From positions 1 through 64,000 of the forward strand of contig JAUYCX010000049.1 in assembly GCA_030692045.1 (NCBI GenBank): 64,000 nt of DNA, in the 5' to 3' direction. The notes below the pieces were generated by a model. It was not told the origin of the DNA, did no database searches, and was given only the letters and a program-made list of their open reading frames with translations. The position numbers and the translations under genes are program-made. Positions 33,128 to 46,240 of this stretch are shown piece after piece (position 1 is the stretch's first letter; each line of letters starts with the position of its first letter). The stretch comes from Candidatus Omnitrophota bacterium. GTDB taxonomy: Bacteria > Omnitrophota > Gorgyraeia > JAUYCX01.

Positions 33128-34410
33128 AGAAAAAAATTATCCAAAAGAAAGCCAAAATAGCTGTTATTGGACTAGGATATGTGGGTTTACCAATTGCATT
33201 AAGCTTTGCCAAAAAAGGCTTTGGGGTAATTGGCATTGACAGCGATAAAGACAGGGTAGAACGAATTAAAAACGGCAAAAGCTATATTTTGGATATCTCT
33301 TCAAAACAACTGCGCTCAGTGTTAAGAAGAAACAAACTACAGGCAACAGCCAATTTTAAAGTTTTGAAAGATGCAGATGTTATCTTAATTTGTGTTCCCA
33401 CACCCTTAAAAAGAAAATATAATCCCAATATCTCCTTTATTTTGAAAGCAGTTAAAAGAATAGTCAAATTTTTAACAAAAGGTAAGCTTGTTATTTTAGA
33501 AAGTACAACCTATCCGGGCACAACCGAAGAGGTAATTTTACCTCGATTGGAATCAACGGGATTAAATTGTGGTGAGGACTTTTACCTGGCCTTTTCACCA
33601 GAGAGAATTGATCCGGGCAACAATGATTATGCGTTAGAACAGATTCCCAAGGTAGTAGGAGCAATAGATAGTGCTTCGCTTAAGTTGGGCGAACTTTTTT
33701 ATAAAAAAGTTTTCCATAAAGTTATTCCTGTTTCTTCTGCAAAGACAGCTGAAACAGTCAAACTTTTAGAGAATACCTTTCGTATCGTCAATATCGGTCT
33801 AATTAATGAAATAGCAATGATGTGCCATAAACTCAATATTGATATTTGGGAGGTAATCGAGGCGGCGAAAACCAAGCCATTTGGTTTTATGGCGTTTTAC
33901 CCGGGACCTGGGGTTGGGGGCCATTGCATCCCCAAAGACCCCTTATATTTATATTGGAAGGCAAGGCGAATGGGTTTTCCTTTGAAATTTATTAAGTTGG
34001 CTTCTGAAATTAATTCGAGTATGCCCGCGTATATTATAAATAGGCTAAAACAGATTCTAATAGCTAAAAATAAAGCTCTTTCCAAATCAAAAATATTAAT
34101 TCTGGGAGTAACTTATAAAAATGATGTCAAGGATTTAAGAAAATCCCCTGCTTTGGATATTATAGATTTATTATTAAAGTCAAAAACAGATGTCTCTTAC
34201 CACGACCCTTACATGCCATATTTAAAAATTTCAAACATTAATCTAAAATCGATTGACTTAGACAGGAAAAATTTAGCAAAATTTGATTGTGTATTAGTAG
34301 TAACTGCTCACAGACGTTTAGATTACAATTTTATCCTAAATAATTCAAAGTTAATCTTTGATACTAGAGGGGTATTTAAAAAACAATTTAAAAATCTTAT
34401 AAAATTATGA
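33112..34410 (+). CDS. UDP-N-acetyl-hexosamine/mannosamine 6-dehydrogenase
   Basis: 432 residues from ATG 33112. IAVIGLGYVGLPIALSFAKKGF with CVPTPLKRKYNPN, STTYPGTTEE and SPERIDPGN places it with WbpA/WecC/TviB dehydrogenases, which oxidise UDP-GlcNAc, UDP-GalNAc or UDP-ManNAc to the uronate. The catalytic cysteine lies in GPGVGGHCIPKDP. LGVTYKNDVKDLRKSPAL is the C-terminal motif. The epimerase that follows is of the WbpP type, the usual partner in UDP-GalNAcA synthesis. Confidence 0.92.
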   Translation: MFSELKKKIIQKKAKIAVIGLGYVGLPIALSFAKKGFGVIGIDSDKDRVERIKNGKSYILDISSKQLRSVLRRNKLQATANFKVLKDADVILICVPTPLKRKYNPNISFILKAVKRIVKFLTKGKLVILESTTYPGTTEEVILPRLESTGLNCGEDFYLAFSPERIDPGNNDYALEQIPKVVGAIDSASLKLGELFYKKVFHKVIPVSSAKTAETVKLLENTFRIVNIGLINEIAMMCHKLNIDIWEVIEAAKTKPFGFMAFYPGPGVGGHCIPKDPLYLYWKARRMGFPLKFIKLASEINSSMPAYIINRLKQILIAKNKALSKSKILILGVTYKNDVKDLRKSPALDIIDLLLKSKTDVSYHDPYMPYLKISNINLKSIDLDRKNLAKFDCVLVVTAHRRLDYNFILNNSKLIFDTRGVFKKQFKNLIKL

Positions 34411-35342
34411 GTAAATATTTAGTTACTGGTGGGGCTGGGTTTATCGGTTCTCACATCGTAGAAAGGTTAGTTAAGCTTGGTCAAGATGTAAGAGTTTTAG
34501 ATAACTTTTCTTGTGGCAAAGAAGAAAATTTAAAAGGCAGTATTAATAAAATTGAGCTAATAAAAGCGGATATTAGAGACGCTGATGCGGTAAATAGGGC
34601 AGTTTTAGGTGTGGATTTCGTTTTGCATCAAGCAGCCTTACGGTCTGTTCCTAAATCATTGTCTAATCCCAGTGATTATAATGCGGTCAATATCGATGGA
34701 ACACTGAATTTATTAGAAGCTGCTGGACAAGCCAAGGTAAAGCGCTTTGTGTTTGCTTCTTCTTGCGCTATTTATGGCGTAAACCATAAGTTTCCTCAAG
34801 AAGAATCTGATTTGCCCAAATTAATTTCCCCTTATGCGCTTACAAAATTGACGGGAGAATATTATTGCCGAATATTTAGTAAAAATTATGGTTTAGAAAC
34901 TGTAAGCCTACGCTATTTTAATGTTTTTGGGCCCAGACAAGCGCTTGATGATGAATATTCTGCGGTAATTCCTAAATTTATTACTTGTATCTTGAATAAT
35001 CAACCACCACCGATACACGGCAGCGGTAAGCAATCACGAGATTTTATCTACATAGACAATGTAGTTGAGGCGAATATTTTAGCTACAAAAATAGCTAATA
35101 TTGAATCCCAGGTTATAAATGTAGCAAATGGAAAGGATTATTCAATTTTAGATTTAGTAGCCTTATTAAACAAAATTATGGGTAAGTCTATTAAACCGAT
35201 TTTTACACCCCCTCGACCAGGAGATGTCTTAAAGGCGCTGGCAGATATTTCTAAGGCTAAAAAAATATTAAAATACAAGCCAAAAGTTAATTTTGAACAA
35301 GGATTAAAAAGGACGCTGGAATGGTTTCAAAAAAACAAATAA
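34407..35342 (+). CDS. WbpP-type NAD-dependent UDP-sugar 4-epimerase
   Basis: 311 residues, overlapping the dehydrogenase by 4 bases. [24 protein letters not shown] and [14 protein letters not shown] give the SDR fold and the catalytic Tyr-Lys pair. [21 protein letters not shown] with RDFIYIDNV is typical of UDP-glucose/UDP-GlcNAc 4-epimerases. Together with 33112-34410 it fits a UDP-N-acetylgalactosaminuronate route. Exact substrate not determinable from sequence. Confidence 0.88.
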   Translation: MSKYLVTGGAGFIGSHIVERLVKLGQDVRVLDNFSCGKEENLKGSINKIELIKADIRDADAVNRAVLGVDFVLHQAALRSVPKSLSNPSDYNAVNIDGTLNLLEAAGQAKVKRFVFASSCAIYGVNHKFPQEESDLPKLISPYALTKLTGEYYCRIFSKNYGLETVSLRYFNVFGPRQALDDEYSAVIPKFITCILNNQPPPIHGSGKQSRDFIYIDNVVEANILATKIANIESQVINVANGKDYSILDLVALLNKIMGKSIKPIFTPPRPGDVLKALADISKAKKILKYKPKVNFEQGLKRTLEWFQKNK

Positions 35343-36268
35343 TACTAATTACTGGTGGTGCGGGTTTTATTGGAAGCCACTTTTGCGATAGATTAACCAA
35401 AGAGGGATTTAAAGTTATATGTATGGATAATCTTATTACTGGAAATATGGATAATATAAGGCATCTTCTAAAAAATCCTTGGTTTGAATTTATTAAGCAT
35501 AATGTGACTAAATATATTAAGCTTGTGGGAAGAATTGATTATGTTTTACATTTTGCTTCCCCAGCCAGCCCAGTTGATTATTTAAATTTTCCTATACAGA
35601 CGCTCAAGGTTGGTTCTTTAGGAACACACAATACTTTGGGTTTGGCAAAGGTAAAGAAAGCAAAATTTATGCTTGCCTCTACCTCTGAGGTTTATGGGGA
35701 TCCTTTAATTCATCCTCAGCCGGAAAATTATTGGGGAAATGTTAATTCAGTGGGTGTGCGGGGTTGTTACGACGAAGCCAAGCGTTTTGCTGAGGCCATA
35801 ACTATGGCATATCATCGGGTGCATAAAATTGATACGAGAATTGTCAGGATTTTTAATACCTATGGAACCAGAATGCGCCTTAACGATGGCAGGGTAGTTC
35901 CAAATTTCATCTATCAATCGCTTAAAAACCTGCCATTAACAGTTTATGGCAAAGGAAATCAAACGCGCTGTTTTTGCTTTATTAGCGACTTAGTGGAAGG
36001 TCTTTTTCGGCTTATGCTTTCAGATATTCATGAGCCATTAAATCTGGGTTCCCCAAATGAATTTACAATTAAAGAATTGGCCTATTTAACCATAAATTTG
36101 ACAAACACAAAAAGTAAAATAGTTTATAAACCGCTTCCCCAGGATGACCCCAAACAGCGCCAGCCAAATATCTCAAAAGCAAAGAAATTACTACATTGGC
36201 ATCCTCAGGTTAAACTAAGAGAAGGCCTTGATGCTACAATTCAATGGTTTAAAAATCAAGGGATTTAA
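35321..36268 (+). CDS. UDP-glucuronate decarboxylase (UDP-xylose synthase)
   Basis: 315 residues. [36 protein letters not shown] and [11 protein letters not shown] are signature segments of UXS enzymes, and [21 protein letters not shown] follows. They convert UDP-glucuronate to UDP-xylose. The ugd gene earlier in the operon would supply the substrate. It overlaps its neighbours on both sides. Confidence 0.94.
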   Translation: MVSKKQIILITGGAGFIGSHFCDRLTKEGFKVICMDNLITGNMDNIRHLLKNPWFEFIKHNVTKYIKLVGRIDYVLHFASPASPVDYLNFPIQTLKVGSLGTHNTLGLAKVKKAKFMLASTSEVYGDPLIHPQPENYWGNVNSVGVRGCYDEAKRFAEAITMAYHRVHKIDTRIVRIFNTYGTRMRLNDGRVVPNFIYQSLKNLPLTVYGKGNQTRCFCFISDLVEGLFRLMLSDIHEPLNLGSPNEFTIKELAYLTINLTNTKSKIVYKPLPQDDPKQRQPNISKAKKLLHWHPQVKLREGLDATIQWFKNQGI

Positions 36269-37493
36269 AGAATTAATTCAAGCCGGAGGTATTCTTTTTC
36301 TGGCATCTATTTTTGCTAACATTTGTTTTCTTTTATTTTGGCTGTTTATGGTAAGGAGGCTTTCTTCCGTTGAATACGGAGTTTTAAATACTCTATTCTC
36401 TTTGCTTATGATTCTTTTGCTTCCTACAAGCACAATTCAGACGGTAATTACTAAATTTGTCTCACAGTTTTACGCATTAAGAGATTTTGTAGGGATTAAA
36501 TACTTCACTATCCATTTTGCTAAGCGAATATCTTTAGCGGATGTTTTATTCTTAGCGCTTTTCATAATTATTAGCCCCGCATTAGGTTCTTTCTTAAAAA
36601 TTCCTATTAACCTAATTATTGTAACGGGAATAATTTTGTTTATCTCAATAATTTCTCCCTTGACATTGGGAATCTTGCAGGGGGCGCAAAGGTTTTTGAG
36701 CTTATCGGTTAACATAATAATAGGTTCATTCTTAAGATTGATATTGGCAGTTTCTTTGGTGTTTGTGGGATTTAAGGTTATGGGTGCGCTTGTGGGTGTT
36801 GCGCTATCAACAGGCTTAGCTTTAATTATTTCTTTTTTTCAAATTCCTCAAGAAATTCTAGAAGCAAGAGGAAATAGTTCTAAGCAGATAAGAATAGATT
36901 CGGTTTATCAATATTCTCTGCCAGTATTTTTTAGTTTATTGGGTTGGTTAGTTCTTACAAATATAGATGTGATTTTAGTAAAACATTATTTCTTGCCAAT
37001 AGAGGCAGGATTTTATTCTGTAGCACAGATGGTGGGCAAGATAATTCTATTCTTGCCATCGATTATAAGTGTGGTTTTATTTCCCAAGATGAGTGAAGCC
37101 ACAGTTAAACAGAGGCAAGTCTTGCCATTGCTAAAAAAGGGGTTGATACTTACTGCTTTTTTATGCATTACAGCCAGTATTTTTTGTATATTGTATCCCA
37201 ATTTAGTATTAAAAATTCTTACACGAAAACAAGACTGGGAATCTATAAAGCTAGTTCCCTTTTTTTGTATTGCCATGACTTTTTATGCCTTGGTTAACCA
37301 ATTCATTTTTTATAACTTGGCAATTCAGAGCTATCGCTTTACCATTTATATTTTGATAGCAAGTTTATTGCAAATTGGCCTTATTTCCTTATTTCATCCT
37401 AATCTTGCGGCAGTGCTTTTCTCATTAATCTTGTGTTCAGCCTTACTCTTTGTTTTGGGATTTTTTGAATTGGTAATCACACAAAAAAAATGA
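36231..37493 (+). CDS. Wzx-type polysaccharide flippase
   Basis: 420 residues from ATG 36231, 38 bases inside the UXS gene. About 12 hydrophobic segments can be picked out, in the MATE-like arrangement of the polysaccharide transport family ([20 protein letters not shown] near the N-terminus; a central charged loop around [10 protein letters not shown]). Such proteins translocate undecaprenyl-linked repeat units across the inner membrane. No polymerase (Wzy) or ligase was recognised in the window. Confidence 0.85.
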   Translation: MLQFNGLKIKGFKELIQAGGILFLASIFANICFLLFWLFMVRRLSSVEYGVLNTLFSLLMILLLPTSTIQTVITKFVSQFYALRDFVGIKYFTIHFAKRISLADVLFLALFIIISPALGSFLKIPINLIIVTGIILFISIISPLTLGILQGAQRFLSLSVNIIIGSFLRLILAVSLVFVGFKVMGALVGVALSTGLALIISFFQIPQEILEARGNSSKQIRIDSVYQYSLPVFFSLLGWLVLTNIDVILVKHYFLPIEAGFYSVAQMVGKIILFLPSIISVVLFPKMSEATVKQRQVLPLLKKGLILTAFLCITASIFCILYPNLVLKILTRKQDWESIKLVPFFCIAMTFYALVNQFIFYNLAIQSYRFTIYILIASLLQIGLISLFHPNLAAVLFSLILCSALLFVLGFFELVITQKK

Positions 37494-38260
37494 GAGACAT
37501 AAGAGAAAAGGTTTCTGTAATAATACCTGCTTACGATGAATCTTACAGGATTATCCAAAACCTTGAGGAAACTGTTAAAACCTTTGAAGATTTTGGTTGT
37601 CCATATGAGATTATTGTGGTTGACGATGGTAGTACAGACGATACTTATGAGAAGGTTTCAAACTTTAGCCAAAAACATAAGAATGTTATTATTCTAAAAA
37701 ACTGGAAACACTATGGTAAGGGTAGAGCCATAAAAAAGGGCTGTCGCTTGGCAACTGGAGATTATATTGTTTTTTTAGATGCGGATATGGATTTACATCC
37801 GGTTCAGCTCCAAACATTTATGGATATTATGAGGTTGGATAATGCGGATATAGTTATTGGTTCCAAGATGCATCCCAATTCTATTTTAAATTATCCCTTA
37901 GAGCGTAAGATATATAGCAGAATCTATTACTTTTTAGTTAAGATGTTATTTGGTCTGCCTATTCATGATACCCAGACGGGTTTAAAGCTTTTTAAACGAG
38001 AGGTAATAAGAGGCGTTCTGCCGCGTATACTGGTTAAAGAGTTTGCCTTTGACTTAGAAATTTTAGCCAATGCCCATAGATTAGGGTATAAAATTGCCGA
38101 GGCACCTGTTGTGCTTAATTCTAAGAGAGATTATCCTCGTGTAGGATTAGCAGCAATTCGCAATATTATTGTTGATACACTGGCAATATTTTATCGTATG
38201 TACATTTTAAAATACTATGACCGTATCGATTATCATAGCCGTAAAGGAATTAAACGCTAA
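37490..38260 (+). CDS. family 2 glycosyltransferase (polyprenyl-phosphate sugar synthase-like)
   Basis: 256 residues without membrane segments. VSVIIPAYDES, IIVVDDGSTDDT and FLDADMDLHP form the GT-A nucleotide-sugar and DxD sites. GKGRAIKKGCRLATGDY and DTQTGLKLFKREV resemble dolichyl-phosphate glucose/mannose synthases, so a polyprenyl-phosphate sugar donor is a likely product. It overlaps the flippase by 4 bases. Confidence 0.88.
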   Translation: MRDIREKVSVIIPAYDESYRIIQNLEETVKTFEDFGCPYEIIVVDDGSTDDTYEKVSNFSQKHKNVIILKNWKHYGKGRAIKKGCRLATGDYIVFLDADMDLHPVQLQTFMDIMRLDNADIVIGSKMHPNSILNYPLERKIYSRIYYFLVKMLFGLPIHDTQTGLKLFKREVIRGVLPRILVKEFAFDLEILANAHRLGYKIAEAPVVLNSKRDYPRVGLAAIRNIIVDTLAIFYRMYILKYYDRIDYHSRKGIKR

Positions 38261-39182
38261 CCTAAAAGAGTGTCTCAAGCACTGTTTAAATCTAAGCTAT
38301 CCAGATTTTGAGATAATAGTGTTGCCTGATGAAATGTTTTTCTATCAAAATGAATGCGTTAAGATAATACCTACAGGTAACCTAACAGCGCCCCAGAAAA
38401 GGGATTTTGCCCTAAAAGAAGCCAAGGGAGAGATTTTAGCTTTTATAGATGATGATGCTTATCCTCTTAGAGATTGGCTTAATTATGCAATAAGTAGTTT
38501 TCAGGAGCAAGGTATAGGCGCTGAAGGTATAGGCGCTGTTTGTGGGCCAGCAATAACTCCTACGAGTGATTCTTTAAGACAAAAGGCAAGTGGCTTGGTG
38601 TACAGTTCTTTTTTGGTTAGTTTTTTCCAGAACTACAGATATGCGCCTAAAAAAAAGCGTTTGGTTGAAGATTATCCCAGTTGTAACTTTTTTGTCAGAA
38701 AAGATATTTTTGATAGCGCAGGGGGGTTTAATACACTATTTTGGCCGGGTGAGGATACATTCTTATGTCTTAAAATTATCTCAACAGGCTCAAAGATATT
38801 ATATGATCCTAAAGTTTTAGTTTATCATCATCGGCGTCCTTTATTCAAAAAACATCTTATCCAAGTAAAAAATTATGCAATTCATCGCGGTTATTTTGCC
38901 AAAAGATTCCCTCAGACATCTTTTAAATTTTCTTATTTCGTTCCCTCGATATTCTTAGGATTTATAGTTTTAGGAGGGTTAGTTGCTTTGCCTTTTTTTG
39001 GGCTTGGAATTCTGTATTTCTTGGTGTTGTGGCTATATCTTTTTCTTGTTTTTATTTGTAGTTTCTCTAAAGATTTGCGCATGGTATTCTTAAAGTTTTT
39101 TGGCATAATATTCACCCATTTAACCTATGGCTTTTTCTTTATTGTAGGTTTATTTTCAAAGAAGATGAAAGAAGAGCTTTAA
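38217..39182 (+). CDS. family 2 glycosyltransferase with C-terminal membrane helices
   Basis: 321 residues. SIIIAVKELNANLKEC, FIDDDAYPLRDWL (DDD metal site) and FWPGEDTFLC are GT2 motifs, and the end has two or three hydrophobic segments. Residues about 99-110 contain a small tandem repeat (GIGAEGIGA) caused by a 15-base direct repeat near 38513-38542. It begins 44 bases inside the preceding gene. The acceptor is unknown. Confidence 0.87.
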   Translation: MTVSIIIAVKELNANLKECLKHCLNLSYPDFEIIVLPDEMFFYQNECVKIIPTGNLTAPQKRDFALKEAKGEILAFIDDDAYPLRDWLNYAISSFQEQGIGAEGIGAVCGPAITPTSDSLRQKASGLVYSSFLVSFFQNYRYAPKKKRLVEDYPSCNFFVRKDIFDSAGGFNTLFWPGEDTFLCLKIISTGSKILYDPKVLVYHHRRPLFKKHLIQVKNYAIHRGYFAKRFPQTSFKFSYFVPSIFLGFIVLGGLVALPFFGLGILYFLVLWLYLFLVFICSFSKDLRMVFLKFFGIIFTHLTYGFFFIVGLFSKKMKEEL

Positions 39183-39186
39183 CTAG

Positions 39187-40662
39187 ATGAAGATTGTTAT
39201 TTCTTACCCTCCGCTAAAAACTAAAAAAGGCTATCCTACCTTAGGTCAGAATAGGCAGTTTCAGTATTTTAGGGACCCAACCTTCATTTATCCAGTTGTG
39301 CCGGCAATTGCCGCAACGCTGCTTAAGGAAAATGGATTTGAGGTAGTCTGGAATGATTGTTTAGCTGAGAATATTTCTTATGATAAATTTGTTGAGATTA
39401 TCCAAGAGGAGAAACCAGACCTAATCGCCTTTGAAACTAAGACACCTGTTATTAAACAGCATTGGAAGATTATAAATGATTTGTATAAACTTAGAACTCC
39501 GGACTACGAACTCCGAACTGTATTATTCGGCGACCATGTTACTGCTCTGCCAGAAGAATCATTTCAAAATTCTTTAGTTGATTTTGTCTTGACAGGCGGT
39601 GATTATGATTTTCTTTTACTAAATCTTTGTAATAACTTACAATTAGAAGCTTCTACCCTAAAAACTGAAAATCTTGAGCCAGGCATTTGGTATAGAGAAG
39701 AGGGCCAGATTAGAAATAGCGGTCAATTTAAACTTGACCATGATTTAAACTCTTTGCCTTTTATTGACAGGAATATAACAAAATGGCAGCTTTATGCCTA
39801 CAAAAATGGAAATTATAAAAGACGACCCGGTACATACATAATGTCTGGAAGAGATTGTTGGTGGGGTAATTGCAGTTTTTGTTCTTGGTCAACGCTTTAT
39901 CCAAAATTCAGAGTAAGAAGTGTTAGAAATGTTTTAGATGAGATTGGAATGCTTGTTGAAAGGCAAAAGATTAAAGAAATAATGGATGATTGCGGAACAT
40001 TTCCTGTGGGTGATTGGCTTAAGGAATTTTGCCATGGAATGATACAACGAGGTTACCACCAAAAAATTTATTTTGATTGTAATATGCGTTTTGGAGCATT
40101 AAGCTTAGAAGATTATGAACTGATGAAAAAGGCAGGTTTCCGGTTGCTGCTTTTTGGTTTAGAGTCAGCGAATCAGGCAACACTTGACAGGTTGAATAAA
40201 AATCTTAAGCTAGAAAAAATAATTGAAGATTGTAAATCTGCTACAAGGCTCGGTTTATTTCCTCATATAACTATTATGTTTGGTTATCCTTGGGAGGATT
40301 GGGAAGATGCTTTAAGGACGCTTCAATTGGGAAGATGGTTACTTAAAAAAGGCCTTGCCTATACTATGCAGGCAACATTGGTTGTACCTTATCCAGGTAC
40401 ATCTTTATTTGAAGAATGCAAGCAAAAATCTTGGCTTAAAACTATTAACTGGGAAGAATACGATATGAAAACTCCTGTAATGCAAACACCTATTCCAGAT
40501 GAAAAGATTATGGAGTTGGTTCAAGGGATGTACAAGGTTTCTTTTGACCCCAGATTTATTTTAAGAAAGCTATTTTCTCTAAAGGATATGGATGATTTAA
40601 GATACTGTTTTCGTGCTGCAAAAAAAGTTATAGGACATATTTTTGATTTTAATAGGCGCTAA
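39187..40662 (+). CDS. B12-binding-type radical SAM protein
   Basis: 491 residues. The N-terminal 150 residues resemble a cobalamin-binding-like fold (VVPAIAATLLKENGFEVVW ... KPDLIAFE), without a DxHxxG motif. The radical SAM cluster site is C224-x4-C229-x2-C232 in DCWWGNCSFC, a spacing known in B12-dependent radical SAM families. DCGTFPVGDWL and LLFGLESANQATLDRLNK follow. Residues about 103-112 (LRTPDYELRT) are encoded by a tandem GAACTCCG repeat. In a sugar locus such enzymes may methylate or rearrange a sugar or lipid carrier, but no function is established. Confidence 0.85.
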   Translation: MKIVISYPPLKTKKGYPTLGQNRQFQYFRDPTFIYPVVPAIAATLLKENGFEVVWNDCLAENISYDKFVEIIQEEKPDLIAFETKTPVIKQHWKIINDLYKLRTPDYELRTVLFGDHVTALPEESFQNSLVDFVLTGGDYDFLLLNLCNNLQLEASTLKTENLEPGIWYREEGQIRNSGQFKLDHDLNSLPFIDRNITKWQLYAYKNGNYKRRPGTYIMSGRDCWWGNCSFCSWSTLYPKFRVRSVRNVLDEIGMLVERQKIKEIMDDCGTFPVGDWLKEFCHGMIQRGYHQKIYFDCNMRFGALSLEDYELMKKAGFRLLLFGLESANQATLDRLNKNLKLEKIIEDCKSATRLGLFPHITIMFGYPWEDWEDALRTLQLGRWLLKKGLAYTMQATLVVPYPGTSLFEECKQKSWLKTINWEEYDMKTPVMQTPIPDEKIMELVQGMYKVSFDPRFILRKLFSLKDMDDLRYCFRAAKKVIGHIFDFNRR

Positions 40663-40702
40663 ACCCCTTGCAAAGACTGCAGTTAAACTCTTCATTTTTT
40701 AT

Positions 40703-40731
40703 CTTGGTCGGAAAAGTCTTTCCGACACAAG
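40703..40731. terminator. hairpin after the radical SAM gene
   Basis: CTTG plus GTCGGAAA pairs with TTTCCGAC plus CAAG around AGTC. On the + strand it is followed by A rather than T residues, so it is not a classical terminator in that direction. It may act on the minus strand or simply be a repeat. A second inverted repeat (AAGCAAAAAATA with TATTTTTTCGCTT) follows directly. Confidence 0.4.
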
Positions 40732-40763
40732 CAAAAAATAAACACAAGTTTGTATTTTTTCGC

Positions 40764-40792
40764 TTGACAGCTTATTGCTGATTTGTTAACAT
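40764..40792 (+). promoter_or_regulatory. promoter of the truncated MarR copy
   Basis: TTGACA at 40764-40769, 17-base spacer, TAACAT at 40787-40792. The ATG of the MarR-like fragment lies only 7 bases after the -10 box, implying a leaderless message, as at the complete copy (42245-42272). Confidence 0.5.
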
Positions 40793-40799
40793 ATGTTCA

Positions 40800-40952
40800 A
40801 TGTTTGAACACCCCTCAGAAGAAACCTTATCCATTATAAAAGAAATAGAAGCAACCCCCGCTACTACCCAGCGTATTATTTCTAATAAGTTGGGTATTTC
40901 TTTGGGTAAAACTAATTATCTCTTGAAGGCGCTCATCAAAAAAGGCTTCTAG
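40800..40952 (+). pseudogene. truncated copy of the EPS-type MarR regulator
   Basis: 50 codons ([18 protein letters not shown] ... LIKKGF) then TAG. Bases 40791-40889 are identical to 42271-42369, after which the copies differ mainly at third codon positions and then lose homology. It keeps the N-terminal helix-turn-helix but lacks the wing and the C-terminal coiled coil. It could be a dead duplicate or a DNA-binding fragment. The 438-base gap 40663-41100 otherwise contains the hairpins above and no other recognisable gene. Confidence 0.8.
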
Positions 40953-41100
40953 AGACTGTTTCATTCTTTCAAAAGGGTTAGCTTAAATTACCTTTTTTTA
41001 TCTAGTATTGCGTGTATGCCTGAAGTGCAATCGATCTTATGGAGAACCCCTGCAGGTTATCATCATAGAGACAATATATTAAGAGAAAGGATGTTACGGC

Positions 41101-42048
41101 ATGAAACAAAGTACGTTAGAGAAGTTAAGGTTCCCTGGGCAAAAAGATATTAAGCTGTTTTTGGAGTCAGGCGATCTTAATGAAGGTCAATTGCGCGCTC
41201 AGGATAAGATTTTTCCCATTGTTCGAGGGATACCTAGATTATTTAATGACCAATATGATCGATATGCCAGCCGGAGTTTTTCCGCCGAATGGGAAGAATT
41301 GCAAAGCAGCGATGATGTTTGGGGAAGGCCGATCCCAGAGAGAATGAAGGAACTCGAATTTTTGGAAATTCCTTTAGCCAGGCTTAAAGGGCTTGATTTT
41401 TTAGATTGCGGCTGCGGGAATGGGTTATTCGCTAGAGCGGTCGCACTGAATTATCAGGCTAATGTCATTGGTTTGGATATTTCCCGGGGGTTAGAATTAG
41501 CTAATGCGCTTGCGGACAGCGCGGAGACGATTGATTTCGTTCAGGCGGATGCCCAATTTCCTCCGTTTGCTAACGAATCATTTGATCTCATCTGGTGCGC
41601 CGGCTCTATTCACCATACCCCAAATCCAAGAAAGACTTTTCAGGCGCTTGCGCCATTATTAAAAAAGGGGGGAAGGATTTTTCTCTGGCTCTATACGTCT
41701 CCGGCGAAGATAACCTTTCGCCTGAGAGCCAGGCGTTTAACTAAAGAAATTGTTTACCGGCTGCCTGGCGTATTGCAAGATATTGCAGTTTTTTTGATTG
41801 CTTGTTTTACCCTTTCGAAGCAGTCCATTCATTATAAAATTTTAAAGGGCAAACTCAGGGTGCCTTTTGTTCCTAAATTGCGCCATCATTTAATGATGGC
41901 GCGGGACGCTTTCACCGTAAGATATGATTGGTGTTTGACTAAAGAAGAAATTATCCTTTGGCACAAGGAATGCTCCCTGAAAACCATTTATGCGAAATAT
42001 GTCGAGTTAGATGACGGGCCGTGGCTAGCGGCTTTAGCCGAGCGCTAG
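41101..42048 (+). CDS. class I SAM-dependent methyltransferase
   Basis: 315 residues. The N-terminus has a Trm112-like lead (GQLRAQDKIFPIVRGIPRLF) and the catalytic core has LDFLDCGCGNGLFARAV (SAM motif I), VIGLDIS and LIWCAGSIHHTPNP. The C-terminal third is basic. Typical targets in such loci are sugar hydroxyls or carboxyls. The base composition is visibly richer in G and C than that of the neighbours, and the gene is flanked by the truncated and complete MarR copies, so it looks like a recent insertion. No family-specific substrate can be assigned. Confidence 0.85.
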   Translation: MKQSTLEKLRFPGQKDIKLFLESGDLNEGQLRAQDKIFPIVRGIPRLFNDQYDRYASRSFSAEWEELQSSDDVWGRPIPERMKELEFLEIPLARLKGLDFLDCGCGNGLFARAVALNYQANVIGLDISRGLELANALADSAETIDFVQADAQFPPFANESFDLIWCAGSIHHTPNPRKTFQALAPLLKKGGRIFLWLYTSPAKITFRLRARRLTKEIVYRLPGVLQDIAVFLIACFTLSKQSIHYKILKGKLRVPFVPKLRHHLMMARDAFTVRYDWCLTKEEIILWHKECSLKTIYAKYVELDDGPWLAALAER

Positions 42049-42244
42049 AATATGAATATCCATCATCATTGTAGTTCAATACTTAGATAGACTGCGGCTA
42101 TTAAGCTGCCAAGAGAGACGGGTTTTATTTCTTATCTGCAAAATTTGCGTAAAAAGATGGCTGGATATGTCAAAGTCATACATTGTATACCGAGCTTGAA
42201 AGTTAATTTCTGCCCCTTTAGATTTAGCTAATCTATTATTCTGC

Positions 42245-42289
42245 TTGACTTTTTATTCCTGTTTGATAGGATATGTTCAATGTTTGAAC
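42245..42289 (+). promoter_or_regulatory. promoter and operator-like palindrome of the MarR gene
   Basis: TTGACT at 42245-42250 and TAGGAT at 42267-42272 (16-base spacer). GTTCAA-TGT-TTGAAC at 42275-42289 is a perfect palindrome that overlaps the ATG at 42280; the same palindrome is at 40795-40809 over the other copy's ATG. A MarR dimer bound there would block both initiation of transcription and of translation. Nothing else is recognised in 42049-42244. Confidence 0.55.
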
Positions 42290-42605
42290 ACCCCTCAGAA
42301 GAAACCTTATCCATTATAAAAGAAATAGAAGCAACCCCCGCTACTACCCAGCGTATTATTTCTAATAAGCTGGGTATTTCTTTAGGTAAAACCAACTACC
42401 TTCTTAAGGCACTCATTGAAAAAGGTCTGATCAAGGTAAAGCGCTTCTCAACCAATCCCGGCAAAATACAAAAAATTAATTATTACCTTACTAAGGAAGG
42501 GCTTGAGCACAAAATGCTCCTAATGCTGCATTTTCTAAAGAAAAAAGAAGAAGAATATTATCAAATAAAACAGGAATGGGAACAGCTAAACGGGAGTAAT
42601 AAGTG

Positions 42606-42606
<1 letters not shown>
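42280..42606 (+). CDS. EPS-associated MarR family transcriptional regulator
   Basis: 108 residues. [48 protein letters not shown] is a winged helix-turn-helix, followed by [14 protein letters not shown] and a C-terminal coiled coil ([18 protein letters not shown]). This matches the small MarR-type regulators found in exopolysaccharide clusters (the TIGR04176 type). The ATG sits at the predicted transcription start, so the mRNA may be leaderless. It overlaps gmd by one base. It probably controls this part of the locus and itself. Confidence 0.85.
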
Positions 42607-45575
<2,969 letters not shown>

Positions 45576-45594
<19 letters not shown>

Positions 45595-46232
45595 TCCTGC
45601 TTTCTCACGCAATAAATGAGCAAACGCCTCTTTATGCAGGCAAAAAAGGCATTATTCTTAAGAAAATTAAATCTATCACAAAAGGAGATTCTAGCAACGC
45701 AATGCATTGGTCATTTCCCAATCATATCGGAACTCATATTGATGTGCCTTTGCATTTTATGGCTAAGGGGCTTTCTGTAACGGATTTTAAACCAAAGAGC
45801 TGGCTTTTTCAAAAGATATCCTTAATCGAAATTAAAAATATTAAACCTGATTGTTTAATCGGTTCTGAGTCTGTGGGTAAATTGAGAGATTCTGATTTAA
45901 TACTTATAAAAACCGGTTTTGAAAAGTACCGTAATAATAAAATTTACTGGAAGAAATCCCCGGCTTTGGATTCTGAGCTTGCCGGTTTCTTAAAGTATAA
46001 GTGCCCTTCTTTAAGAGCAGTTGGCATTGATTCAATTTCAATTTCAAATTTGAATAACCGCCTGATGGGAAGAATCAGCCATAAGGCATTTTTAAGCCGG
46101 AATATTTTGTTAATCGAGGATATGAAGCTTTCGGCATTAAAAAAGAAGATTCCGGATTTGATTATTATTTCTCCGTTATTAATAGAGAATTCTGATGCAA
46201 GCCCCTGTAATATTTTGGGCATTTATAATTGA
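45576..46232 (+). CDS. cyclase/kynurenine-formamidase-like metallohydrolase
   Basis: 218 residues. LSHAINEQTPLYAGKKG near the N-terminus and HIGTHIDVPLHF form the cyclase-family metal site (HxGTHxDxPxH). The C-terminal part has VGIDSISISN. Family members hydrolyse N-formylkynurenine, lactams or lactones. Next to a hydroxyacid dehydrogenase and a HAD phosphatase, a lactonase or sugar-acid hydrolase is possible, but no substrate can be read from the sequence. Confidence 0.82.
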
Positions 46233-46240
46233 TAAAACGA

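Noticed and set aside
40703..40731. classical rho-independent terminator on the + strand
   Set aside because: The stem is good but is followed by A residues, not T, so it is listed only as a hairpin.
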